Assembly: GCF_003569765.1 (NCBI RefSeq)
Contig: NZ_QXMG01000035.1
Coordinates: 1 to 62,813, forward strand
Direction of reading: 5' to 3'
DNA length: 62,813 nucleotides
Source: Caldimonas tepidiphila
GTDB taxonomy: Bacteria; Pseudomonadota; Gammaproteobacteria; Burkholderiales; Burkholderiaceae_C
Below are positions 16,278 through 24,729 of this stretch, in pieces; position 1 is the first letter of the stretch; each line of letters starts with the position of its first letter. The notes beneath the pieces are model-generated. The model did no database searches and had not been told where the DNA came from. It saw nothing but the letters and a program-made list of their open reading frames with translations. The position numbers and the translations under genes were made by a program.

Positions 16278-16691
16278 ATGGCACTCCACAATGCGGCGCC
16301 CGTCACCGTGCCCCTCAACTCTCAGGACGACGTCGTGCGGCTGCGCCAGGTGGTGCGCGACCTCGCGCTCGCGCAGGGGCTGTCGCTGGTCGACCAGACC
16401 AAGCTCATCACCGCCGCGAGCGAGCTGGCGCGCAACACCGTGATCTACGGCGGCGGCGGCAGCGCGGAGGTCGTGGCGGTGCGCGAGGGCCTGCGCAGCG
16501 GCGTGCAGCTCACGCTGCGCGACGAGGGCCCCGGCATCGCCGACATCGAGCTCGCGCTCAAGGACGGCTACACCACCGGCAACGGCCTGGGGCTGGGCCT
16601 GAGCGGCGCGCGGCGCCTCTCCGACCTCTTCGACATCGACTCGGCGCCCGGACGCGGCACCCGCGTGAGCATCACCAAATGGAAGCGCTGA
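16278..16691 (+). CDS. rsbT: RsbT serine-protein kinase / switch protein
   Basis: A 137-residue GHKL-fold kinase. AASELARNTVIYGGGG is the N-box, DEGPGIADIE the G1 box and GNGLGLGLSGARRLSD the G2 region. In Bacillus, RsbT phosphorylates RsbR and RsbS and, once released, activates the phosphatase RsbU. No RsbU, RsbV, RsbW or sigma-B gene is present here, so its output partner is open. The following gene starts 1 base after the stop. Confidence 0.93.
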   Translation: MALHNAAPVTVPLNSQDDVVRLRQVVRDLALAQGLSLVDQTKLITAASELARNTVIYGGGGSAEVVAVREGLRSGVQLTLRDEGPGIADIELALKDGYTTGNGLGLGLSGARRLSDLFDIDSAPGRGTRVSITKWKR

Positions 16692-16692
16692 C

Positions 16693-17715
16693 ATGAGCTG
16701 CTCGATGCGCCTGCTGCTCAACGACGCCTCGCAGGTGGCCGCGGCGCGGCGCAGCGTCGGCGAGCTCGCGCACAGCCTCGGCTACGACGAGCGCGACGCC
16801 GGGCGCGTCGCGCTCGTGCTCACCGAGGCGGCGACCAACGTGCTCAAGCATGCCGGCCACGGCGAGCTGCTGGTGCGCGTGCTGCACGAGCCCGAGCAGC
16901 CGGCCGGCGCGATCGAGATCGTCGCGCTCGACCGCGGCCCCGGCTTCGACTGGGCGCGCGCCTCGCCCGACGGCTACTCCACTGCCGGCACGCTCGGCGG
17001 CGGGCTCGGCGCGATGCACCGCGTCGCCGACGCCTGCGACGTCTACTCGAGCCCCGGGGCGGGCACCGCGCTGCGGCTGCTGGTGCAGCGTGCCGGCGCG
17101 CCGGCCGCCGCCCGGCATGAGTTCGAGTGGGGCGCGGTGTGCGTGCCCTACCCGGGCGAGCTGGTCAGCGGCGACGGCTGGGCGGTCGCCACGGCCGGCG
17201 ACGAGCTGCTCGCGATGGTCGCCGACGGCCTCGGCCACGGCCCGCAGGCGCACGACGCGTCGACGGCGGCGACGAATTGCGTCGGCCTGCAGCCGCAGCC
17301 GCCCAAGGCCTGCCTGGAGCAGGTGCACGCCGCGCTGCGCCTCACGCGCGGCGCGGCGGTGGCCTGCGCCCGGCTGCTGCCCGCGAGCGGCCGGGTGGAG
17401 TTCGCCGGCATCGGTAACGTTTCGTCGCTGGTGCTGCCACCGCAGGGCGGCGGGCGGCAGATGGTCTCGCTCAACGGCATCGTCGGCCACAACGTGCGGC
17501 GCATCCAGCACTTCGACTACGAATGGCAGGAGCCGGCGCTGCTGCTGATGCACTCCGACGGGCTCGGCACGCACTGGTCGCTCGACCGCTACCCGGGCCT
17601 GTCGGTGCGGCACCCGACGCTCGTCGCCGCGGTGCTCTACCGGGACTTCTGGCGCCAGCGCGACGACGTGACGGTGTTGGCGGTGCGGCGCCGTGCCGCG
17701 GGAGGCGCCCGATGA
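16693..17715 (+). CDS. GHKL ATPase plus SpoIIE/RsbX-like phosphatase
   Basis: A 340-residue fusion. Residues 1-135 are a RsbT/RsbW-like ATP-binding domain (VLTEAATNVLKHAGHGEL; LDRGPGFD; LGGGLGAMHRV). Residues 145-340 are a PP2C-type domain (VADGLGHGPQAHDAS; MHSDGLGTHWSLDR) like RsbX, which dephosphorylates RsbR/RsbS and resets the stressosome. The position after rsbT is the same as in other proteobacterial modules. Its ATPase half could regulate the phosphatase or act as a second kinase. The 3' end overlaps the next gene by the ATGA motif. Confidence 0.85.
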   Translation: MSCSMRLLLNDASQVAAARRSVGELAHSLGYDERDAGRVALVLTEAATNVLKHAGHGELLVRVLHEPEQPAGAIEIVALDRGPGFDWARASPDGYSTAGTLGGGLGAMHRVADACDVYSSPGAGTALRLLVQRAGAPAAARHEFEWGAVCVPYPGELVSGDGWAVATAGDELLAMVADGLGHGPQAHDASTAATNCVGLQPQPPKACLEQVHAALRLTRGAAVACARLLPASGRVEFAGIGNVSSLVLPPQGGGRQMVSLNGIVGHNVRRIQHFDYEWQEPALLLMHSDGLGTHWSLDRYPGLSVRHPTLVAAVLYRDFWRQRDDVTVLAVRRRAAGGAR

Positions 17716-19082
17716 GCCGGCTGCTGCACGCGCTGCCGCTGCACAGCGAGACCGACGTGGTGCTCGCGCGCCAGCGCGCGCGCGAGATCAGCGCCGCGCT
17801 CGGGCTTTCCGGGCAGGATCCGGTGCGCGTGGCGACCACCGTGTCCGAGCTCGCGCGCAACGCGCTGCACCATGCCGGCGGCGGGCGCATCGAGTTCACG
17901 CTCGAGGAGGAGTCGATGCCGCCGGCGCTGCGCATCGACATCCGCGACGAAGGGCCAGGCATCCCGGGCCTGCCCGAGCTGCTCGCCGGCCGCCGCCCGG
18001 ACGGCGGCGGTGGCGCCGGCCTCGGGCTGCAGGCCGCGATGCGGCTGATGGACGACTGCCGCATCGAGTCGGTGCCGGGCCAGGGCACGACGGTGCGGCT
18101 GCGCAAGACGCTGCCGTCCGCGCCGCGCCCGGGCGAGGCGGCGTGGAGCCTGCCGCAGGCGCCGGCCGCGGCCTACGAGGAGCTCTCGCGCCAGAACCGC
18201 GAGCTGCTCGCGGCGCTGGCCGCGCTGCGCGAGCGCCAGCAGGAGCTCGCGCGCATGACGCGCGAGCTCGAGGACACCAACCGCGGCGTCGTCGCGCTCT
18301 ATGCCGAGCTGGAGGAGAACGCCGACCGGCTGCGCCGCGCCGACGAGATGAAGTCGCGCTTCCTGTCCAACGTCAGCCACGAGTTCCGCACGCCGCTGAG
18401 CTCGATCCACGCGCTCACGCAGCTGCTGCTGTCGCGCATCGACGGCGAGCTGTCGCCCGAGCAGGAGCACCAGGTGCGGCTGATCGCGCGCGCCTCGGCC
18501 GACCTGTCCGAGATGGTCAACGACCTGCTCGACATCGCGAAGATCGAGGCCGGCAAGGTGGCGCTGCGCCCGAGCGTGTTCACGCTCGCCGATCTCTTCG
18601 GCGCGCTGCGCGGCACGCTGCGACCGCTGCGCGTGCACCCGCATGTCGAGCTGGTGTTCGACGACGCGTCGATGCTGCCGCCGCTGCACAGCGACGAGGG
18701 CAAGGTATCGCAGGTCCTGCGCAACCTGATCTCGAACGCGCTGAAGTTCACGCGCGAGGGCGAGGTGCGCGTGTCGGCGCGGCAGCAGGCCGGCACGGGG
18801 CTCGTCGAGTTGCGCGTGGCCGACACCGGCATCGGCATCGCGCCCGACCACCTCGAGCTGATCTTCGAGGAGTTCGCGCAGATCGAGAACGAGCTGCAGC
18901 GGCACGTGCGCGGCACCGGCCTCGGCCTGCCGCTGTGCCGGCGGCTCGCCGCGCTGCTTGGCGGGCGCATCGACGTCGAGAGCCGGCTCGGCAGCGGCTC
19001 GGTGTTCATCTTTACGCTGCCGATGCAGCTGTCGCCGCCCGCCGCCGTAGCGGCGGGGCCGTCCGAGGGAGGTTCCGCATGA
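17712..19082 (+). CDS. Histidine kinase with N-terminal RsbT-like ATPase domain
   Basis: A 456-residue soluble kinase. Residues 1-135 are a complete RsbT/RsbW-like GHKL domain (VSELARNALHHAGGGRIE; DEGPGIPG; GAGLGLQAAM). A coiled coil fills about 155-215, then HisKA with His223 in SNVSHEFRTPLSS, and HATPase_c with N-box LRNLISNALKFT and G boxes DTGIGIAP and GTGLGLPL. There is no membrane segment or classic sensor domain. Two GHKL ATPases in one protein is unusual. The start overlaps the phosphatase stop and the stop overlaps the next kinase start (ATGA both times), so stressosome and kinase are made together. This makes it the likely output or co-sensor of RsbT. Confidence 0.88.
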   Translation: MSRLLHALPLHSETDVVLARQRAREISAALGLSGQDPVRVATTVSELARNALHHAGGGRIEFTLEEESMPPALRIDIRDEGPGIPGLPELLAGRRPDGGGGAGLGLQAAMRLMDDCRIESVPGQGTTVRLRKTLPSAPRPGEAAWSLPQAPAAAYEELSRQNRELLAALAALRERQQELARMTRELEDTNRGVVALYAELEENADRLRRADEMKSRFLSNVSHEFRTPLSSIHALTQLLLSRIDGELSPEQEHQVRLIARASADLSEMVNDLLDIAKIEAGKVALRPSVFTLADLFGALRGTLRPLRVHPHVELVFDDASMLPPLHSDEGKVSQVLRNLISNALKFTREGEVRVSARQQAGTGLVELRVADTGIGIAPDHLELIFEEFAQIENELQRHVRGTGLGLPLCRRLAALLGGRIDVESRLGSGSVFIFTLPMQLSPPAAVAAGPSEGGSA

Positions 19083-21004
19083 CGCCGCCGAAGAGCGCTG
19101 CCGGCGCACTGATCCTGAACGTCGACGACAACGACGCCGCGCGCTACGTGAAGACGCGCGTGCTGACGCTGGCGGGTTTCCGCGTCGTGGAGGCGCGCAC
19201 CGGCCAGGAGGCGCTCGAGCTCACGCGCAGCGAGGCGCCGGAGCTGGTGCTGCTGGACGTGAAGCTGCCCGACATCAACGGGCTCGAGGTCTGCCGCCGG
19301 CTCAAGGAAGATCCCGCGACGGCGACCGTGATCGTGCTGCAGACCTCGGCCTCGCTGGTCGACAGCGCGCACCGCGTGCGCGCGCTCGACGCCGGCGCCG
19401 ACAGCTACCTGGTCGAGCCGATCGACGCCGAGGAGCTCGTGGCCAACGTCAAGGCGCTGCTGCGCATGCGCCGCGCCGAGGAGGCGCACCGGCGCGCCGA
19501 GGGGGCGCTGCGCGCGAGCGAGGAGCGCTTCCGCCAGCTCGCGCAGAGCGTGAGCGACGTGTTCTGGGTGCTGAGCCCGGCCGAGGCCGGCTTCGAGTAC
19601 GTCAGCCCCGCCTACGAGCGGCTGTGGGGGCGCAGCGCCGAGCCGCTGCAGCGCGACTGGCAGGAGTGGTTCGCCGCGATCCACCCGGAGGACCGCGCCC
19701 GCGTGCGCGAGGGCTTCGCGCGGCTGTTCGAGAGCGGCGTCTACGAGGAGGAGTACCGCATCGTCGGGCCCGACGGCCAGGCGCGCTGGATCGCGGAGCG
19801 GGGCTTCCCGATCCGCGACGCGCAGGCCGCGACGCACCGCTTCGCCGGCATCTCGCAGGACGTCACCTCGCGCAAGCAGGCCGAGCTGCTGCTGCTGGAG
19901 GCGGATCGCCACAAGGACGAGTTCCTCGCGATGCTCGCGCACGAGCTGCGCAACCCGCTCGGGCCGATCCGCAGCGCGGTCGACCTGCTGGCGCGCCGCG
20001 GCGAGCGCGACGCACTCGACAGCCGCGCGATCTCGATCATCGGCCGCCAGGCCGACCACCTCGCGCGCCTCGTCGACGACCTGCTCGACATCTCGCGCAT
20101 CAGCCACGGCAAGATCAACCTGCGCGTCGAGCCGGTCGAGCTGCGCGCGGTGCTGCAGGCGGCGCTGGAGACGACGCGCGAGTTCACCGAGTCGCGCGGC
20201 CACCAGGTCACGCTCGCGCTGCCCGGCGAGCCGATCTGGGTGCGCGGCGACGCGGTGCGGCTGTCGCAGGTGTTCAGCAACCTGTTCAACAACGCGGCGA
20301 AGTACACGCCCGAAGGCGGCGAGATCGGGCTGTACGTCGAGCCGGCGGAGCACGGCGTGCGGGTGCGCGTGGTCGACAACGGCTGCGGCATCCGCGCCGA
20401 GCTGCTGCCGCGCATCTTCGGCCTGTTCACGCAGGGCGAGCGCACGCTCGACCGCTCGCAGGGCGGCCTGGGCATCGGGCTGTCGCTGGTGCGCCGCCTC
20501 GTCGAGTTGCACGGCGGCACGGTGCAGGCCGCGAGCGCCGGGCCCGGCCAGGGCGCGGAGTTCAGCGTCGTGCTGCCGGTGACCGAGGCGCCGCAGCCGC
20601 AGGGTGCGGCGACCGCGGAGGCCGCCGCGTCCGCCGCGCGCCGCGTGCTGGTGGTCGACGACAACACCGATGCCGCCGAGGCGATCGGCCTGCTGCTGCG
20701 GCTGCACGACCACGAGGTGCGGGTCTGCGGCGACGGCGCCGAGGCGCTCGCCGCGGCGCCGGTCTTCGCGCCCGACGTAGTGCTGCTCGACGTCGGCCTG
20801 CCCGGCATGAACGGGTACGAGGTGGCGCGCGCGCTGCGTCGCACCCCGCAGGGGCGCGGCGCGATCCTGGTCGCTCTGACCGGCTACGGCAGCGAGAGCG
20901 ACCGTGTGCAGGCGCAGGAGGCGGGCTTCGACCACCATCTGGTCAAGCCCGCCGACGTGGAGCAGCTGCTGGCGATCATCGGCGCGGGCCGGGCGCCGGC
21001 TTGA
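19079..21004 (+). CDS. Hybrid histidine kinase: REC-PAS-HisKA-HATPase-REC
   Basis: A 641-residue soluble signalling protein. REC1 (about 10-128) has acidic pocket DDND and phosphoacceptor Asp60, but the usual Lys-Pro is VEP (Glu at about 113), so its phosphorylation chemistry may be altered. A PAS domain spans about 145-268, HisKA has His288 in LAHELRNPL, and the ATPase has NLFNNAAKYT and GGLGIGLSLV. A second REC at the C-terminus (VLVVDDNTDAAE; LLDVGLPGMNG; VKPAD) keeps its lysine. It ends the stressosome operon. Likely it takes phosphate from, or passes it to, the kinase at 17712. Confidence 0.9.
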   Translation: MTPPKSAAGALILNVDDNDAARYVKTRVLTLAGFRVVEARTGQEALELTRSEAPELVLLDVKLPDINGLEVCRRLKEDPATATVIVLQTSASLVDSAHRVRALDAGADSYLVEPIDAEELVANVKALLRMRRAEEAHRRAEGALRASEERFRQLAQSVSDVFWVLSPAEAGFEYVSPAYERLWGRSAEPLQRDWQEWFAAIHPEDRARVREGFARLFESGVYEEEYRIVGPDGQARWIAERGFPIRDAQAATHRFAGISQDVTSRKQAELLLLEADRHKDEFLAMLAHELRNPLGPIRSAVDLLARRGERDALDSRAISIIGRQADHLARLVDDLLDISRISHGKINLRVEPVELRAVLQAALETTREFTESRGHQVTLALPGEPIWVRGDAVRLSQVFSNLFNNAAKYTPEGGEIGLYVEPAEHGVRVRVVDNGCGIRAELLPRIFGLFTQGERTLDRSQGGLGIGLSLVRRLVELHGGTVQAASAGPGQGAEFSVVLPVTEAPQPQGAATAEAAASAARRVLVVDDNTDAAEAIGLLLRLHDHEVRVCGDGAEALAAAPVFAPDVVLLDVGLPGMNGYEVARALRRTPQGRGAILVALTGYGSESDRVQAQEAGFDHHLVKPADVEQLLAIIGAGRAPA

Positions 21005-21022
21005 AGTGGTCGGCTGCGGCCG

Positions 21023-22640
21023 CTAGGCCGGCCTGCGGAGCTGGTCGAGCAGTACCTTGAGGGACACCGGTTTCGTCAGGTGCGCGTCAATGCCGGCTTC
21101 GCGGCTGCGCTGGCGGTCCACTGGCTGCCCGTAGCCGGTGACCGCCAGGATGCGCGGCGGGTTCTCCGGGAAACGGGCGCGGATGAGGCCGGCCAGCTCA
21201 TAGCCGTTGATGACGGGCAGGCCGATGTCGACGATGACGAGACTGGGAACCAGCGACTCGCAGGCGGCCAGGGCGTCCGGCGGCGAATAACGGACGTGCA
21301 CCTCGTGGCCGCAGGTTTCCAGCAGTTTGGCCAGGACGTCCGCGGCATCCCGGTTGTCGTCAATGATGAGCACGCATTCCGGGGCGCCGGCACCCGTCGC
21401 CCCAGGAAACGGCGCCAATTCCGATGCAGCCGCGAGCGCTTCGTTTTCCGCCATGGGCAGAACGACGGTGAAAGTGCTGCCTGTGCCCGGGCCGGCGCTT
21501 TCGGCCCTCACCGTGCCACCGTGCATATTCACCAGCGACCTGACGACGGCCAGCCCGACCCCGAGTCCGCCGCGGGAGCGGTCGATGGACACCGCGCCCT
21601 GCTCGAACAGGTCGAACACGTGGGGCAGCAAATCGGCCGCGATGCCCGTGCCGGTGTCGGTGATTTGCAGCACCGCCTTGTCCGATTCCCGGTGCGCGGA
21701 CACCGTGATATTTCCTCCGGGGTCCGTGTATTTGGCCGCATTGATCAGCAAGTTGGACACGCTCTGCGCGAGGCGCAGGGAATCGCCCCTGACGCGCAGG
21801 CCGGAGACCGGGACATCGAGGCGCAGGCGGTGGCGGCGCTGCTCGATCAAGGGCTGCGCCGCTTCCTGCGCGGCAAGGACGACGGCATGGATCTCCAGGA
21901 TTTCCTGCCGCAGCTCGATCTTTCCCGCCGTGAGGCGCGTCACGTCGAGCAGGTCGTCCACCAGCCCCTTGAGATGGTTGACCTGTCTTTCGATGATGGT
22001 CTGTTCCCGCGTCAGCCGGCCGCCGGCCGCCGGCCTTGAGCTTGATGAGGTCCAGGGCATTGACGATGGGCGCCAGCGGGTTGCGCAGTTCATGGCCCAG
22101 CATGGCCAGGAACTCGTCCTTGGCGCGCAGGGCCCTTTCGCGCTCGTACGTCAGTCGCGCGGAGCGCAGCCCGCTGGCGGCCAAGCTGGCCGCCGACCTC
22201 AGGAGAACGAGCTCCGTCGCCTTCGGGAAATCAGGGCGCGAGGATGCCACCGTGATGCGGCCCTGGTGCCCGTAGAAGCCGAGCGAGAAGCGCGCGACGC
22301 GCAAGGAGCCCGCCGGCGTGTCCTCCTCGCTGACTGCCAGCTCGTGCCGCTCCTGGAGCGGTGTGCCGAGGAAAGACTGCCAGTCGGCCGCGCGGCAGAG
22401 GTCCACCGGCTTGCCGCCGGCATACAGGAAGCTCAGCGGCTCCTTGTGTGCCACGAAGCTCGTCGTCACGCAGCAGGCGTCGAGCGAGAGCGTCTCGACC
22501 AGCATCTCCGCCAGCAACCGCGCGGTGGCCTGGGGTTCCCTGCTGCTCCAGAGCGCGGGCAGGCCCAGCAGGCCGACCAGGTCGCGCAGGCAGGTTCGCA
22601 AATCCGCCGAGCCATCGCCCCCAGGCAGGGAAGGCGTCAT
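21023..22640 (-). pseudogene. GAF-type hybrid histidine kinase split by a 7-bp repeat expansion
   Basis: Two adjoining frames encode one protein. The first (from ATG 22640) gives a GAF-like sensor domain and the H-box LGHELRNPLAPIVNALDL. The second gives the rest of HisKA, an ATPase (NLLINAAKYTD; GGLGVGLAVV) and a C-terminal REC (LIIDDNRDAAD; IVDIGLPVINGYE; LTKPV). They join at three tandem copies of GGCCGGC (22015-22035, minus strand). Removing one copy restores a continuous 536-residue reading: LIKLKAGG then RLTREQTII. As written the gene yields a truncated product. It could be a real mutation, a phase-variable switch or a sequence error. Confidence 0.85.
22015..22035 (-). repeat. Three tandem copies of a 7-bp unit (GGCCGGC) causing a frameshift
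   Basis: The three copies are exact and contiguous, at 22015-22021, 22022-22028 and 22029-22035. Seven is not a multiple of three, so each gain or loss changes frame; two copies keep the kinase in frame and three break it. Confidence 0.9.
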
Positions 22641-22654
22641 GCCGGGCGTGAGTA

Positions 22655-23305
22655 TTACGCCGCCTCGGCGACCGCAGTCGCCTGCGGGCTGGCCAGCCTC
22701 CGTGCCCGCAGTTCCTGGACGAGTTGCTCCGGCGGGGTATAGAAGGGGTTTTCGTGGATCACGTTGCCGATCAGCGTCAGCGGATGGGAACGCAGGATGT
22801 CCATCATCAGCGCGCCGGAGATCTTCGACATGTCGTACACGCAGATGGCGAGCTGCCTGCTGCGGGAGAGCACCTCGTTCACGCGCGACTCGAACTCCAT
22901 GACCTCGTCGGTGCCGGGACAGCCCTTGAGCGTCCATCCCATGTTGGCCCAGAGGCGCACCTTGGGAAATCCAGCGGCGCGGCCGGCTTCCAGAACACTG
23001 TCGATGGCGCCGACCATGCGGTCCTGGTTGAATGTCCCGTCCGACAGGTAGACGTCATCCCAGGACAGGACATCGAGCTGCCCGCACGAATGGCAGCCAT
23101 GGCTGTCGATGCCATGCTCCTTCAATTGCTGGAGGTGTTCCTGGATTCTTGCCGGATCGACGATATGAATCGCCTTTTCCCCGTTTTCCAGCCCGTCCTT
23201 CGAAAAGGGAGCCAGTATTTCGTATTCCTCTTGGCGGCTGTCGAAGAATGCGCACACATGGTTGTACGGGGTGACGTCTTTGCCTGCGAGGGTGATCGGT
23301 TTCAT
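22655..23305 (-). CDS. MEDS-domain sensor protein
   Basis: A 216-residue protein matching the MEDS (methanogen/methylotroph DcmR sensory) domain: HVCAFFDSRQEEYEILAPF at the start, then GEKAIHIVDPARIQEHL, RLWANMGWTL and a C-terminal CVYDMSKISG segment. MEDS domains are small-ligand sensors that usually sit on kinases or anti-sigma-like partners. Here it stands alone, with its stop 14 bases before the broken kinase gene, so the two are probably cotranscribed and the MEDS protein may be the kinase input. ATG 23305 is preferred because it begins the conserved domain; a GTG at 23341 adds 12 residues. Confidence 0.8.
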   Translation of the reverse strand: MKPITLAGKDVTPYNHVCAFFDSRQEEYEILAPFSKDGLENGEKAIHIVDPARIQEHLQQLKEHGIDSHGCHSCGQLDVLSWDDVYLSDGTFNQDRMVGAIDSVLEAGRAAGFPKVRLWANMGWTLKGCPGTDEVMEFESRVNEVLSRSRQLAICVYDMSKISGALMMDILRSHPLTLIGNVIHENPFYTPPEQLVQELRARRLASPQATAVAEAA

Positions 23306-23449
23306 GGCGGCGGGGCAGGGAGCAAAAGGGCATGCTAGCACTCGCTACCGCCCGGATGAGCCGCTGCGCGGCAGTGGGCGGGCACGGGGCCGCCCCGCTT
23401 CCCGGGAGGGGGCCGGCGGCGCCGGCCCACGTTTCCTCGGGCATGCCGG

Positions 23450-23653
23450 TCAGGGCGTGACGGTGGGTCCGGCGGGGCCGGGCGGCAGCCCGGGTTGCGG
23501 CGGCTCGAAGCCGCCGGGCTCGCCCTCCTGGTTCAGCGGCCGCTCGACCGGCTCCGACGGGGCGTTCACGCCCGGTCCGGTCGGCACCGTGCCGCCGGGG
23601 CCTGCCGGGGCCGGCGGCACGGCGGGGGCGGGGTAGATGTCTTCCTCGCGCAT
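23450..23653 (-). CDS. Small proline/glycine-rich hypothetical protein, 67 residues
   Basis: MREEDIYPAPAVPP opens a short, disordered Pro/Gly-rich chain (GPGGTVPTGPG, FEPPQPGLPPGPAGP). It starts 9 bases after the CBS-pair gene stop on the same strand, which favours a real cotranscribed gene over chance. There is no signal peptide or domain. In GC-rich DNA such a frame could arise by chance, hence moderate confidence. Confidence 0.5.
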   Translation of the reverse strand: MREEDIYPAPAVPPAPAGPGGTVPTGPGVNAPSEPVERPLNQEGEPGGFEPPQPGLPPGPAGPTVTP

Positions 23654-23662
23654 GCCTGTCCT

Positions 23663-24148
23663 TCAGTGACGCATGTCGCGCCCGCCGCCGGCTGCGTCGT
23701 TGGCCGCCATGCCGGTGGTGCTGCGGTCGGGCTCCGACGGCTCGGAGATCTCCTCCAGCGCCGCCTCGACATCGGCACCGGTCTTGGTTGCCAGGTCGCC
23801 GAGCGAGACGATGCCGACCAGCTTCTTGTCGTGGTTGACCACCGGCACGCGGCGGATCTGCACGTCGCGCATCTGGTTCATCACCTCCTCGACGTCCTGG
23901 TCCTCGAAGCACCAGTGGACCTGGTCGGTCATCACCTCGCGCACCGGGGTCGAGTCGGCCGGCATCGCGGCCGAGACCGCCCGCACCGCGATGTCGCGGT
24001 CGGTGATCATGCCCACGAGTTGCTCGCCGTCGCACACCGGCACCGCCCCCACGTTCAGCTCGTCCATCGTCTGCGCGGCGCGCTGCAGCGTGTCGCTTGG
24101 CGCCAGCACCCGCACGTCTCGGGTCATCACTTGGGAAATCGCTTGCAT
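23663..24148 (-). CDS. Tandem CBS-domain protein
   Basis: A 161-residue stand-alone Bateman module. CBS1 runs from about 8 to 65 (VMTRDVRVLAPSDTLQRAAQ ... GMITDRDIAVRA) and CBS2 from 75 to 132 (VREVMTDQVHWCFEDQDVEE ... GIVSLGDLATK). The second half ends in an acidic, low-complexity tail. CBS pairs bind adenine nucleotides and act as energy sensors on partners, here unknown. AAGGAG lies 7 bases before the ATG. In many betaproteobacteria such proteins belong to stress or envelope regulons. Confidence 0.88.
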   Translation of the reverse strand: MQAISQVMTRDVRVLAPSDTLQRAAQTMDELNVGAVPVCDGEQLVGMITDRDIAVRAVSAAMPADSTPVREVMTDQVHWCFEDQDVEEVMNQMRDVQIRRVPVVNHDKKLVGIVSLGDLATKTGADVEAALEEISEPSEPDRSTTGMAANDAAGGGRDMRH

Positions 24149-24729
24149 GGCCTGCTCCTTCGTGAAAAACGAATCCTCGGAACTGCAGTCCTGCAAGCCG
24201 CGCGCCCGCACTTGTTCGCGGCATCCCACGGCATCGCCCCCGGACCGCCCCCATGCAGGCCGCGCGCGTTTTTGCACACCGATGTAGTTCAAACCTCCGC
24301 TCACCGGCGGCGACAGCTGCCGCTGACAGCCGCTATCCCCAGCCCATCCACATGCCCGGGCGACGGAAAGGCCCGTTTTCCACGGCTTCGGCACGAAAAC
24401 GGGTCTCTCGCGCGCGTGCGCGCGTATCTCCCTGTGAGCAAGCTGTTGTCAAGAAACAGGCTTGTGGACAAGTTTCTAACAACCCACCCCTTATCCACAG
24501 GTCGAGCCTGCCTGGCGAAGTTGTTATCGGTCGGCGACACGCCGGCATGCCGCGGCCGCACAGCCTTTGCCGCCCCGCAAGCCCTTGATGCGAAATGAGA
24601 AAAAGCGCTTGTCCACAGGAAAAGCGCCCCCTCTACTACAACTACCAGCTTGAAAGATTGAATAGCCATGTAGAGAGAGCCGGGAGAAAAAGATTTGCGC
24701 TGTCCTGCCGCGCTGCACTCTCTTCGACC
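24149..24729. other. Gene-free region with DnaA boxes and origin-like structure
   Basis: No coding frame is convincing here. Visible structure, in order: a perfect 9-bp inverted repeat CCCGTTTTC/GAAAACGGG (24372-24380, 24395-24403); an 18-base alternating purine/pyrimidine CG tract (24409-24426); a relaxed DnaA-like box TGTGAGCAA (24433-24441); TGTGGACAA (24463-24471), the complement of TTGTCCACA; the perfect consensus TTATCCACA (24491-24499); TTGTCCACA (24609-24617); then an AT-richer stretch (about 24631-24672) bounded by CTCTAC and GTAGAG. Three strict boxes in 155 bases of GC-rich DNA is striking. No dnaA, dnaN, parAB or rep gene is nearby. It could be a replication origin, a DnaA-titration site, or a promoter region for the CBS gene. 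Confidence 0.45.
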
